From Trichomonas vaginalis G3 (taxonomy: Eukaryota > Parabasalia > Trichomonadida > Trichomonadidae): 64,000 nt of DNA. The notes beneath the pieces were generated by a model. It ran no database searches. It was not told where the DNA came from and was given only the letters and a program-made list of their open reading frames with translations. The stretch lies in assembly GCF_026262505.1 (NCBI RefSeq), contig NC_067204.1, forward strand, positions 13,410,522-13,474,521, given 5' to 3'. A program made the translations under genes and the position numbers. Positions within the stretch are counted from its first letter, which is position 1; each line of letters starts with the position of its first letter. Shown here one piece after another: positions 1 to 8,767 of the stretch.

Positions 1-1433
1 CATTTTGCAAGCTCTAAATAAGAACACAACAAACTTTTCAAACTATTCTAAGATATCTGAGTCATTGAAAGAAGGAAACTTAAAACTGACGATAAACCCA
101 ATGACAGATGAGTTTCTGTTTCAAGACAGTAAGAACCATACTGTCTGTGTAAATCCAACAAAAGGAACTTTAAACGAGAAGCCTATAAAAGAACTTCTTT
201 TGAAAGCAGATGTTGACAACAAAGCTGACAAAGAGTATGTAGACGATGCAATAGCAAAAGAAGAAGAAAGAGCAGATGCAACATATGCAACAAAAGAACA
301 TACTCATCCTGAACTAGCAGACAAAACATATGTTGACAATAAAATGTCAAGTGAAGTGACAAGAGCTGAAAACGAATATTCTAAAAAGACTCATACACAT
401 ACCATTGCAAATATTACAAACTTACAAGAAACCTTAAACAGTAAAAGTGACGTTGGACATACACATACCATTGCAAATATTACAAACTTACAAGAAACTT
501 TAAACAGGAAAAGTGACGTTGGACATACACATACATTGCAAATATTACAAACTTACAAGAAACCTTAAACAGTAAAAGTGCCGTTGGACATACACATACA
601 TCTTCTGAAATAACAGACTTAAACGTTAGCCTTGAAAAGAAGGCAGATAAGAACCATACACACGATTTCTTCGCAACTGTTGGTATAGAAAAATATTGCA
701 GGAACGGTTGAAGAACCTGATGGAACTGGTGGGGATGTATTAAATTGGAAACCTCCTAACTTTCCACAAGGTTTAACATCGGATGAAGACATAACAACGA
801 TGAAATACACTAGATGTAGAAATTTTTTGTCATGGAGGATGAAAACAAAGTTAAATTCACTGCTCAAGATTTATATGACAACAAAGCTGACAAAACATAT
901 GTTAACGATGAGTTAGATAAGAAAGCTGACAAAACATATGTTAACGATGAGTTAGATAAGAAAGCTGACAAAACAGAGCTTCAAACGTTAAAGACAGAAA
1001 TACTTCAAACACTATATCCTATAGGCTCTATTTATACGTCAATGAACTCTACCAGACCAGAAGTAGTACTTGGTTTTGGAACTTGGACTCAAATAGTCGA
1101 CAGGTTTTTGTATTGTGCAAACTCTTCAAAGGAAACAGGTGGAAGTAAAACGATTTCAGGTGAAAACCTACCTGCGCACAGTCACTACATAGATTTAAGT
1201 ACATCTCAAGCAGGTTGGCATAAGCATAAATTTTGGGATTGGCACGCCTTGAAAAAGGTAAAGGATATGATGTTAAAGACGACGTTCAGTTTGCTATAAA
1301 TTGTTACTGGAGTGACACTCAGGGAGATGGAAACCATACACATCGCGTTACAGGATATACGCAAACAACGGGACAAAGTAAAGACTACATGCCACCTTAC
1401 ATGACAGTTTACGCATGGTATAGAAATGCTTAG
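1..1433 (+). pseudogene. phage-type tail-fibre protein, element A copy (fossil)
   Basis: The gene enters from the left edge, only a few codons after where the element B copy starts. It encodes repeats of a 25-residue unit rich in the pattern GHTHTIANITNLQETL, then ADKTYVNDELDKK repeats, then a C-terminal part reading YPIGSIYTSM, LPAHSHYIDLS and PPYMTVYAWYR. That C-terminal pattern (PIGSIY, PaHsH, PPYxTVyxWxR) is typical of bacteriophage tail-fibre or collar receptor-binding proteins. The element B homologue at 22347-24152 looks whole; this copy looks broken, with several breaks. It is convergent with, and abuts, the integrase gene. Predicted role: virion surface fibre that binds host cells. 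Confidence 0.75.
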
Positions 1434-2385
1434 TCGTCATTTTCAACTTCTTTAGCATATTCGTCAGGAGTTGTCTTATATTTTTAGGAACTGTTTTTGA
1501 AAGTATACCACCTTGAACTTTGACAAGTTTGAAACGAGGTCTGACAATAGTAGTTTTATCTTCTGCTTGCAGTGTGTACATTTTGCCATGTTTGCCTAAA
1601 ACTTCATAATATTCTCTTGTATACTTTCTTCTATTTTTACGAACACGAATGCGAGTACCTGTCGAGTTCCCATTGTTGTCATAGTCAATAGTATTTTCAT
1701 ATGGGTCGCGTTTAGGTATTTCTATTTTTACTTTGTCGCCTTTCTTAAGTTTGAAGCCTGGCATTCTTTCTTGTTTGTCTCTTTTGACTAAACTATTAAA
1801 TATATAGTCTTTCTCTAAGTCAGGGTTGTTTTTCATTTCTTCGGGGAGTGGTTTCCCAAACCTTTTTGTTTACGGCTATTGTAAATATTTAAAACTTGTC
1901 TCATCTTTGCCATGGAGAAGTGTCTATATTTGTCGTCATATGACATTTCATTTGCTTCACCACCTTGTGGTTGGTTTAAGTCTCTTAAGATTTTTATACA
2001 ACTGTCAATGACACAAGAGCAGAATGGTTTTGGTCGACAATGAAATATTGGTTTACATTTTTTGAACGCAGATAGTTTTTAATATCGTCTGATTTGAAAG
2101 AACTTTCACAGTCAGATGTCAGTTTTGTTGGATGGTATTTGTCAACGAATATTGTCAAGCAGTTTTCACATCTAAAATATTTTTGGACTGTAATGGTATG
2201 GCTTCACAGTATCTTGTGTTTTGACCGACAAATATTAGCCAGTATGGAGGTCCATCTGTTCTAACTCTCGGAATGTTTTCCAAGATATCCATAAACCAAG
2301 CATTTGGTGTTGAACTAAAGATTTTTATCATGAGTGCTTTCTTTGTCGCTTTAGAAACATAGGGGTCCTTGTTTGGATTCGTCAT
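1431..2385 (-). pseudogene. retroviral-like integrase, element A copy (fossil)
   Basis: The minus-strand sequence begins MTNPNKDPYVSKATKK and matches the integrase at 21391-22350 almost residue for residue in the parts that can be read. It has the DDE-type catalytic-core words AWFMDIL and SDCESSFKS, and a basic C-terminal part with the words KKGDKVKIEIPKRDP and RRKYTREYYEVLGKHG typical of the chromo/SH3-like end of Polinton integrases. It would integrate the element into host DNA. This copy looks broken with a few breaks. It is convergent with the fibre gene. Confidence 0.8.
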
Positions 2386-2402
2386 TTTTTAACCCATAAG
2401 AA

Positions 2403-2800
2403 ATGGGTTTATTTGGCGCATTAGCAGGAGTTGCATCCAGATTTTTGCCCGCAGTGGGAACAATAGCCAGAGGTGTATTTGGAGTTGGAAGGAGATTTGA
2501 GTACATTAGGTATACTGAAAGAGAAAGCACAGCCTATTATACAAACTGTACAGAAAGGTTGGGATGTAGCACGAGATGCAACAAATCTTATTCCAAATCC
2601 TGAAACAAGAGGAAAGTTCAAGGATGGATGGACAATGTAAGAACACAAGCAGGAAACTACTATAACAAAGCAAATGACTACTATAACCAAGCAGGACACT
2701 ACATGGACCAAGGTGAAGATTCTTTAACAGAGGATATAACCATGCACAACAGTGGGTAAACAACAACCAACCTCAACCACCTCAAACGTGGGGAATGTAA
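2403..2800 (+). pseudogene. small hydrophobic structural-like protein, element A copy (fossil)
   Basis: The gene opens with a glycine/alanine-rich hydrophobic segment (MGLFGALAGVASRFLPAVG) that could be a membrane-active or membrane-spanning helix. Further on the sequence encodes an Asn/Tyr/Gln-rich stretch with YYNKANDYYNQAGHYMDQG repeats and ends in TWGM. The same gene is present in element B (about 20958-21373, minus strand). It starts 18 bases from the integrase start, in divergent orientation. The composition recalls small virion proteins of adenovirus-like viruses, but I cannot assign it. This copy appears broken. Confidence 0.5.
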
Positions 2801-2813
2801 GTTTTTTACTGAG

Positions 2814-2977
2814 ATGAACATGAAACAATACAGCTTTGAGACAAATGGGTTCAAGATGGATTTGTCGACTTCCAGCAGTTTACACAACCACGTGTTTGTC
2901 AAGTTCTTCCTATACCTCAGGAAGTTTTAGACCGACTTAAAAAACCTAAACAACCAGTTGAAAACAAACCAAACTAA
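2814..2977 (+). pseudogene. remnant of a small Maverick gene (fossil)
   Basis: Counterpart of the 58-aa gene at 20775-20951 in element B; both share the words SRWIC or closely related codons near the start and a QPVKTNQT-like end. It is preceded by the box TTTTTTACTGAGATGAA, which also precedes the next gene at 2997. Function unknown. Confidence 0.4.
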
Positions 2978-2996
2978 AATTTTTTACTGAGATGAA

Positions 2997-3581
2997 ATGA
3001 CCGAAGAAGTTGAAACGGTAGATTTGACACCACAAACAAAAAGTTCAGAACCATTGTCAAAACCTGTCAAAGAACTTACAGATGAAGAAAAAAATTCAAT
3101 AATAGAAAGTGCCAGGTCTGGAAATACAAACCCTAACTATAAAGTCACTTTTCATAGAAATGGAACGGCTAGTATCTCAAAAAAGAAACAGACTCTCACA
3201 AATAAAATATTGAAGTCTGAAGGAATTTTCGAGACAACAGATGGAAAAGTTTACTTCACTGACGAACAGTTCATTATAGAACATCTCATTGACTTAGAGT
3301 CAAAATATTCTAAACTTTACAACAAACACAAAAAGTTGAAAGGAAAACAAAAACAGATGGCATATGATATTTATGAAGATGTTGACGACACAACCATACC
3401 TGCAAGTGAAGTAAAGTCAGAGGAACCGAAAAGTGACGAAAAACCGATAGAAGAAGAAAAACCAAAAACTGAAGATAAACCAAAACCAAAGTTTAGTTTG
3501 GAAACTAAACCAAGTCAACCTTCATTAGCTGGTATGGGTTGGCGTCAAAGGCTTCTGGTAGCGGGTGGTTACGTAAAGTAA
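2997..3581 (+). CDS. Maverick 194-aa protein, unknown function
   Basis: A whole reading frame of 194 residues. The N-terminal third is acidic, the middle (residues 40-120) is basic and lysine-rich with a likely coiled coil (LESKYSKLYNKHKKLKGKQKQM), residues 125-170 are Glu/Lys/Pro-rich and disordered, and the end reads PSLAGMGWRQRLLVAGGYVK. The element B copy (20184-20768) differs at only about seven residues. The start is chosen because the ACTGAGATGAAATG box ends on it. The conserved GMGWRQRL tail after a charged linker suggests a virion-internal or scaffold protein, but that is inference. Confidence 0.75.
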   Translation: MTEEVETVDLTPQTKSSEPLSKPVKELTDEEKNSIIESARSGNTNPNYKVTFHRNGTASISKKKQTLTNKILKSEGIFETTDGKVYFTDEQFIIEHLIDLESKYSKLYNKHKKLKGKQKQMAYDIYEDVDDTTIPASEVKSEEPKSDEKPIEEEKPKTEDKPKPKFSLETKPSQPSLAGMGWRQRLLVAGGYVK

Positions 3582-3599
3582 AGGAAAAACATTTTTTTA

Positions 3600-3712
3600 T
3601 TTTTATTTGAAATGTACGCTGAGTTTTGTTGGAGACGACCGTTGGGAAAACATAGACAAGAAAGTTCATGAGAAATTAGACGATGAAATATGAAATGGCA
3701 TACCATTTAAAA
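3600..3712 (+). repeat. remnant of a second HNH-type gene (fossil)
   Basis: This stretch repeats the upstream and first codons of the following HNH gene (ATTTGAAATGTACGCTGAG and CCGTTGG) and then a piece resembling that gene's 3' end (ATGGCATACCATTTTAAAAC-like). It looks like what is left of a tandem copy of the HNH gene. Confidence 0.5.
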
Positions 3713-3754
3713 CAAAACATTTTTTCAAAAATATATATTTTTATTTTATTTGAA

Positions 3755-4339
3755 ATGTACGCTGAGTTTGTTGGAACAGACCGTTGGAAAACTTGTTTGT
3801 TAGATGAGAAATATGAAATTCACTGTTGTGAGTCATTCGAAGTCAGAAACAAAAAGACAAAGAGAGTTTTAAGCGAATGGGAGCAAAATAACGGATATGC
3901 TAGGATGAAGATGAGTGGAAAAAACTATTTTAAACATATTGTCATTGCAACTCATTTTATACCGAACCCTAACAATTTACCTTTTGTAGACCATATAAAC
4001 CATATAAGAAACGACAATAGACTTGAAAACTTACGTTGGGTCACTCGTTCTGAAAACAATAAGAACAAAAGCAAATTTGCAGATATTGTATTCGAATTTG
4101 TCGACGAACTAGAAGATGAAGCAATTGAAATTACAGACTATGGCGAGCATACGTTTGAGTTTTACTACTATAGCGAAGAACAAGACTCTTTCTACTTTTA
4201 TACCGGCGTAAACTATAGGAAATTACAAGTATGTTTTACTAAGGCAGGCTATGCTTATGTAAACACTAGAGATACAGATGGAAAACGCGTTCAAATACGT
4301 CTTAACAAATTCAAGAAGCTATATGGCATACTATTTTAA
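3755..4339 (+). CDS. HNH homing-type endonuclease in Maverick A
   Basis: 194 residues from the ATG that follows the A/T-rich upstream box; an earlier in-frame ATG exists but lies in sequence shared with the upstream remnant. The HNH core is visible at residues 75-105: FVDHINHIRNDNRLENLRWVT followed by SENNKNK, which matches the H-N-H signature (DHINxxRxDNRLxNLRWVTxxENxxN) of NUMOD4/HNH endonucleases found in phages and large DNA viruses. The C-terminal half has an AP2-like or beta-rich repeat (GYAYVNTRDTDGKRVQIRL) that may bind DNA. Likely a selfish free-standing endonuclease carried by the element. Reading frame whole. Confidence 0.85.
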   Translation: MYAEFVGTDRWKTCLLDEKYEIHCCESFEVRNKKTKRVLSEWEQNNGYARMKMSGKNYFKHIVIATHFIPNPNNLPFVDHINHIRNDNRLENLRWVTRSENNKNKSKFADIVFEFVDELEDEAIEITDYGEHTFEFYYYSEEQDSFYFYTGVNYRKLQVCFTKAGYAYVNTRDTDGKRVQIRLNKFKKLYGILF

Positions 4340-4375
4340 AACATTTTTAAAACAGTATATTTTTACATATATAAA

Positions 4376-5236
4376 ATGCTTCAGGTTGAAAAACAAAGAA
4401 CAAATGTAGCAGATACAAAACCGTTAGACTATATCTTTACAAATGCCGGTAGGACTATTTCAGATGAAGAAATTTCATCCGGTGCTTACAGGTTTGACTT
4501 TCCAATTCGTTGGCTTCAAAGTCCTTCAGATGCAAAGGCAATAGGATTTAGAAGAGTTTTGTTTTCAAATAGAACGAACGCTTTTATGTTCGCAGTATAT
4601 TTTCATGGGCAGTATAGAGGTTCTGATGGTCTAATAGACAAATTTGATGAAATGAGAATCTTTACAATTCGTTCAGACGAAAACCTTGAAAAAACTCTAA
4701 ATGACTTTCAAACTCAAATGAACAAATATTATTGGGAATTGCAAGAAAAATACGACTCTCTACTAAACGGAACTTACTATCTGAAACTAGAATATGACAA
4801 GATGAACTCAACCGTTTCATTTCAAAGGATTGAAATTAACCCTCGAAGAAGTACAGAGTTTTTATTTTGGGAAGTAGACAAACGTTCTTGGGCACAATTT
4901 CTTCGGTTACTAAACCAGAACGAACCATTACCACCTGACGGTCCGTTTAAATTTATACGCCCACCAACAGATTTGACAGTTTATAGAAATGTGTTTGACC
5001 CTCAAAATGTCATGTGTCATGCAAGTTTCAGTTCAAGCAACAACAGTTTTCTATGTATCGGTAAGGACTTTTATGACTTTGCTTCTAAATTCTACGAACC
5101 ACCTAGTAACAGTTTCTCTGACTTTCAAGTTTGGTTCACAACAAACGGTGTGCAGCATATTATACCATTGTACTATGACTTTTATCTCGAATTGTCTTTC
5201 ATATACAACTACGGAAAAGTGCTGAAAAAGTATTGA
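4376..5236 (+). CDS. Maverick beta-rich protein, candidate capsid-associated
   Basis: 286 residues, whole. It has a homologue of 282 residues in element B (24171-25019) with the same layout: KPLDYIFTN near residue 20, an RFDFPIRWL motif near residue 40, and a conserved C-terminal block (VFDPQ, HASFS, FYEPPS, SDFQVWFTT, IIPLYYDFYLELSFIYN). The alternating beta pattern and the closing LELSFIYN strand resemble jelly-roll virion proteins, so a minor capsid or spike-base role is possible, but this is inference. The upstream region carries the AAAACATTTTTAAAAC A/T box. Confidence 0.7.
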   Translation: MLQVEKQRTNVADTKPLDYIFTNAGRTISDEEISSGAYRFDFPIRWLQSPSDAKAIGFRRVLFSNRTNAFMFAVYFHGQYRGSDGLIDKFDEMRIFTIRSDENLEKTLNDFQTQMNKYYWELQEKYDSLLNGTYYLKLEYDKMNSTVSFQRIEINPRRSTEFLFWEVDKRSWAQFLRLLNQNEPLPPDGPFKFIRPPTDLTVYRNVFDPQNVMCHASFSSSNNSFLCIGKDFYDFASKFYEPPSNSFSDFQVWFTTNGVQHIIPLYYDFYLELSFIYNYGKVLKKY

Positions 5237-5330
5237 AAAATATATTTTAGGGTAGAAGGGTATATCTACCCCGTTTTCTACCCTCTTTTCTCACCTGTTT
5301 TCTCACCCGTTGAATTTTCATGAATTTTGT
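5237..5330. repeat. GGGTAGAA-family hairpin block, copy 1
   Basis: Just after the stop of the preceding gene comes AAAATATATTTTAGGGTAGA, then a run of TCTACCC and CTCACC words, then TGAATTTTCATGAATTT. The same block recurs at about 7620-7690, 7760-7835, 18060-18135 and, in reverse, 18290-18490. The arms GGGTAGAAGGGTA and TACCCCGTTTTCTACCC can pair. Its position at gene 3' ends suggests transcript ends or a dispersed palindromic repeat. The 300 bases up to the tRNA-like sequence contain no gene. Confidence 0.55.
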
Positions 5331-5586
5331 GCTGAATTCGACAAAAATGAGTTTTTGGTTGAAAAAAGAGGTGGAGCCAAAAGTGGCTCGACCTCAAAAC
5401 AAGCATTTTGTGAAGAATATACCAACCCGCGGAAAACAGCGGGTTGGTTTTTATACAAAATTCAACCGTTGAATTTTCATGAATTTCCTTAAGATAGAAA
5501 AAAATAAAACTAACTTTATTTTTTTTTAAGTTTGGTCATCCTTCACGGTATGACAAATATACTATATTTTACTTAAAAATATGCAA

Positions 5587-5661
5587 GCGGCTCATAGCTC
5601 AGTGGTATGGGCTACCTCGTTACAGGCGTCGAAGACCTCGGTTCAAATCCCGATTCGCGCA
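5587..5661 (+). tRNA. tRNA-like sequence, isotype uncertain (probably degenerate)
   Basis: Contains a D-arm (TAGCTCAGTGGTATGGGC with a four-pair stem), a central part CCTCGTTACAGG, and a T-loop GGTTCAAATCCC, then CGATTCGCGCAAG and a run of six T that would suit a Pol III terminator. The anticodon stem and acceptor stem pair poorly, and the anticodon could be read as TAC or GTT depending on the fold. tRNA genes do occur in large DNA viruses, but this one is more likely degenerate or a tRNA-derived structure. Confidence 0.45.
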
Positions 5662-5700
5662 AGTTTTTTCCTTTTATGCAGTGAAATTTCATGTACATAG

Positions 5701-5820
5701 GTTACTTTGGTGTTAGACCCTAGTGAAGAAAATAGAACGATATAAGTTTACATTTGTAAGGTTACTTTGGTGTTAGACCCTAGTGAAGAAAATAGAACGA
5801 TAGGAGTTTACATTTGTAAA
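5701..5820. repeat. 60-bp tandem duplication
   Basis: Two head-to-tail 60-bp copies (5701-5760 and 5761-5820) start GTTACTTTGGTGTTAGACCC and differ at three positions. No coding capacity is seen. Confidence 0.9.
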
Positions 5821-5861
5821 GTTGGACGATAAAAATCTCTGCTACTAGCAGTACTGCTACT

Positions 5862-6215
5862 GACAGGAAAAGTCCTTCCATCAGACAGGAAAAGTTCTTC
5901 CATCAGACAGGAAAAGTCCTTCCATCAGACAGGAAAAGTTCTTCCTTCCGACAGGAAAAGTTCTTCCTTCCGACAGGAAAAGTTCTTCCAGTTGTCCGTC
6001 CGTAAACCATTCAAATTTTCGAAAATTGAGAACTTTTCCTGTCGAACTTCAGGAAAAGTTCTTCCTTCCGACAGAAAAAGTTCTTCCTTCCGACAGGACA
6101 CAAACGGATGTCCGACAGGAAAAGTTCTTCCTTCCGACAGGACACAAACGGATGTCCGACAGGAAAAGTTCTTCCTTCCGACAGGACACAAACGGATGTC
6201 CGACGGTTAAGCCAC
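5862..6215. repeat. tandem array of the GACAGGAAAAGTTCTTCC unit
   Basis: About eleven copies of a roughly 22-bp unit (GACAGGAAAAGTTCTTCCTTCC and variants), the later ones spaced by an insert (GACACAAACGGATGTCC) that raises the period to about 39 bp. The unit is stop-free in several frames on both strands, so long apparent frames here are not genes. Confidence 0.85.
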
Positions 6216-6224
6216 AAACGAATG

Positions 6225-6434
6225 TCCGACGTCCCACCAACTGAGTCCATTCCCAAACCAGAGGAACCTAAAGCACCAGCCCCTGCACCTCAGTTCCAGC
6301 AATTCCAATCTCAATACAAATCGAAGAGAGACCAAGACTTCGAAGAAGGTCTGAACCGCTTACGCAAAGAGTATGCCACAGCTCCAATTGAGAGAAAGTT
6401 GTTGCTGAATTCAGCAAAAATAATGTTTAGGTGA
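6225..6434 (+). pseudogene. Pro/Ala-rich gene remnant (fossil)
   Basis: A stop-free stretch encoding PKPEEPKAPAPAPQFQQF then a charged helical end (RDQDFEEGLNRLRKEYA). The sequence looks coding in composition, unlike the array before it, and is followed directly by a hairpin plus T-run. It is probably the end of a Maverick gene whose front has been replaced by the tandem array. Confidence 0.4.
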
Positions 6435-6640
6435 AGAGGTGAGATTTCACCTCTTTTTTCACCTGTTTTTTCACCCTCTTGAATTTTCATGATTTCATCG
6501 TAAATGTTTTGTCAAACATGAACGTAAATGTTTTGTCGAAACTTCATCGTAATGAGCGTAAATCAGACAAAAATAATGTTTAGGTGAAGAGGTGAGATTT
6601 CACCTCTTTTTTCACCTGTTTTTTCACCTCATGAATTTTC
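6431..6640 (+). terminator. two hairpin/T-run blocks, directly repeated
   Basis: A block of about 60 bp (TAATGTTTAGGTGAAGAGGT onward) occurs at about 6418-6477 and again at about 6572-6630. Each contains GAGGTGA-GATT-TCACCTC, a seven-pair stem, followed by six T and two more TTTTTTCACC words. It looks like a transcript-end signal, although eukaryotic use of such hairpins is not established here. Between the copies lie short CGTAAATGTTTTGTC repeats. Confidence 0.45.
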
Positions 6641-6701
6641 CCGAAATAAAAAATAAAGTTAGTTTTTTAAAAAAAATATTTTTTATTTTTATTGTAAGAA
6701 C

Positions 6702-7616
6702 ATGTTAGCAACAACAGCACCAAACTCGTTAGTTATGAATCCTACGTCAATGTTAGTAGAGATGAAAAGCTTCATTCCTTCTTCATATACTTTCGAAACA
6801 AAAATCCAGAAGATAAAGCAAGAACTTTTAACATGTAATTTAGACTGTACCGCACAGAATGAAACAAATGAACAGTATCTTTATGAAATGCAGGATATTA
6901 TTGACCATCTACCTAAACTTCCTGAAATACAGCAACAAAAGCTCACTATTCCAGAATTCGATGAAATAGAAGTGAAACCAACTGACTCAGTAGAAATAAA
7001 GAAGTTCATACGAAAGGTTAACTATGAGTTTCTTGGATTTCATTGCAACCACAAAGTCATGGACAAAGATTGCGACATGGTATATAAGAACATCTCTGAC
7101 ATATATAAATCTGGGGAGTTTAAGACCTACGACAACTTTGTTTCGTTAGTTGCTGAATGTGTATGGCAGATAAGAGATAAAGATAAAAGAGGTAAGGTAT
7201 GGAACGGACAAATAAAACCAGCAGCTTTTGAGTTAAAGAAAACCATTGACGCCTTAGTCATACTAGCAGGTAAGATTTCAATGTACAATGCTAAAATGAA
7301 CCCACAATGTTCAAAATGTAAAGCAGCAATGAGGAAATATAACTACTCCGTCAAAGAGATAGAACGTATGCGAAACGACTATGCAGACTTAAAGAAAGAA
7401 GTAGAGAAACCAGCAGAAGATAAAATGGACATGTTGACATTTCTGAACAAAAACTATCCAACAGCTGACGATTTCCTTCTATCTGATGTCAAGAAGAAAT
7501 ATAAAGAAACATTCGGCATAGTTAAAACATTCGATGTACTGACAGAAGAAATAGAAGCTACGAAATTGTTTAGAATTTCACGAATTCACAATGTTTACCA
7601 TGTAAAACGCTTATAA
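6702..7616 (+). CDS. Maverick 304-aa protein, unknown function
   Basis: A whole reading frame of 304 residues preceded by the A/T box AAAAAAATATTTTTTATTTTTAT eight bases upstream of the ATG. Mostly helical and charged, with a CSKCKAAMRKYNY pair of cysteines near residue 205 and a C-terminal PTADDFLLSDVKKKYKETFG segment. Convergent with the packaging ATPase. I do not recognise the family; composition suggests a cytosolic or replication-associated protein rather than a capsid protein. Confidence 0.7.
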   Translation: MLATTAPNSLVMNPTSMLVEMKSFIPSSYTFETKIQKIKQELLTCNLDCTAQNETNEQYLYEMQDIIDHLPKLPEIQQQKLTIPEFDEIEVKPTDSVEIKKFIRKVNYEFLGFHCNHKVMDKDCDMVYKNISDIYKSGEFKTYDNFVSLVAECVWQIRDKDKRGKVWNGQIKPAAFELKKTIDALVILAGKISMYNAKMNPQCSKCKAAMRKYNYSVKEIERMRNDYADLKKEVEKPAEDKMDMLTFLNKNYPTADDFLLSDVKKKYKETFGIVKTFDVLTEEIEATKLFRISRIHNVYHVKRL

Positions 7617-7850
7617 AATAACTGGGGTAGAAATGAGGGTAGAAAACGGGGTAGAAAAGAGGGTATATCTAACCTTCTACCCTAAAATATATTTTTATTG
7701 AATTCTGAGTAAAATTCTGAGTAAAATGACATATGGAACACGTACTTTTTCAGTAAGGACATATGGGGTAGAAATGAGGTTAGAAATCGGGTTAGATATA
7801 CCCATCTACCCTAAAAATATATTTTTATTGAATTCAGCACAAAACTCTTT
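7617..7850. repeat. GGGTAGAA-family hairpin blocks, copies 2 and 3
   Basis: Two blocks, about 7620-7690 and 7760-7835, lie between two convergent genes. Each reads GGGGTAGAAATGAGG... then TATATCTAACCTTCTACCC or GATATACCCATCTACCC, then AAAATATATTTTTATTGAATTC. They share arms with the blocks at 5.24 and 18.1-18.5 kb. Confidence 0.6.
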
Positions 7851-7855
7851 ATTTT

Positions 7856-8731
7856 TCAAGCTTGACTTTTTACAATTTGAACTTTGTTCGCGTAGATGTG
7901 AATTCTGAAAGAAGTATGAGGGTCTTGTATGACTTTGTACTTCTCCCAGAGTTCATGTCTGTCAAACTTACCTGCCATGGACTCTTTCATAAGTTCCATG
8001 AAATCGTCTTCGGACAATCCAGGGAAAAGTACAATGTCAGTAAGTATTCTCTTTACATCCTTACTTAAACTCTTTGCTGTCTGTACACAAATGACAACTG
8101 AGATGTTAAAGTGTCTGAGCTTCTTAAGAATTCGACACATATCTTGTTCTCTGTTCTTTAACAAAGGATGAGAGGCGAAATCATCTAAGATAAGAAGACA
8201 TCTGTGAGGGTAAGTCTTCCAATCGTAAGATTGCAATTTCTTCGAAATGTATTCTATCTCTTTCTGTTTGTTTCTGAAGTGTTTCTTCTCTAATATTCTC
8301 TGCATTTCCTCATTTGGGTCTTTAAACTTCGAATTGACATACTCATTTATAGCATTGTACTTCAAAACTCTTCTTTGGTACTTCTTTATCCAATCTAACA
8401 ACTCAGAGTCTTTTATACATACTAACTTAGACTTCTTTATAATATCTTTGAACGAATTTACGGTTTGGTCAAATTGACCAGAAGTACTACAAATGACTAC
8501 TAACTCATAGAATGGGTTCTTCTCATCTAGTTCTTGTTGTTGTGCAGCCATTTTAAGATAAGTGAAAGTCTTGCCCGACCCAGGTGGTGCGATTAGACCT
8601 GTTATACCATTCTGAGCAAATAGGAACTTGTCATGTATGGGTTTTATCTGAGCATTTTCTAACTTCCTCTTGTTCTTGTTTAAAACATTCTCAAATTTCT
8701 TGTCAATGTCAGCAAACTTTTTTTCTAACAT
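7856..8731 (-). CDS. FtsK/HerA (A32)-like genome-packaging ATPase
   Basis: 291 residues from the ATG at 8731; a longer frame reaching 8833 would overlap the start of the divergent gene. Walker A is APPGSGKTF near residue 50 and Walker B is CLLILDDFASH near residue 170, followed by LRHFNISVVICVQTAK, the sensor strand with Gln typical of this family (VFxxQ). Downstream DIVLFPGLSEDDFMELM and HTSFRIHIYANKV complete the fold. This is the standard packaging ATPase of Polintons and related viruses and would pump DNA into the capsid. Whole reading frame. The 36-bp intergenic region to the next gene is an A/T-rich divergent promoter. Confidence 0.9.
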   Translation of the reverse strand: MLEKKFADIDKKFENVLNKNKRKLENAQIKPIHDKFLFAQNGITGLIAPPGSGKTFTYLKMAAQQQELDEKNPFYELVVICSTSGQFDQTVNSFKDIIKKSKLVCIKDSELLDWIKKYQRRVLKYNAINEYVNSKFKDPNEEMQRILEKKHFRNKQKEIEYISKKLQSYDWKTYPHRCLLILDDFASHPLLKNREQDMCRILKKLRHFNISVVICVQTAKSLSKDVKRILTDIVLFPGLSEDDFMELMKESMAGKFDRHELWEKYKVIQDPHTSFRIHIYANKVQIVKSQA

Positions 8732-8767
8732 ATTTTTAGAAAAATTAAAATTTTTATCTTTTTGAAA

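Noticed and set aside
5862-6215. CRISPR-like array
   Set aside because: Units are tandem and nearly identical, without unique spacers, and the window is eukaryotic.
5925-6256. Overlapping frames on both strands of the form SEGRTFPVGHPFVSCRKEEL
   Set aside because: Translations of a 22/39-bp tandem repeat; no start context or composition of a gene.
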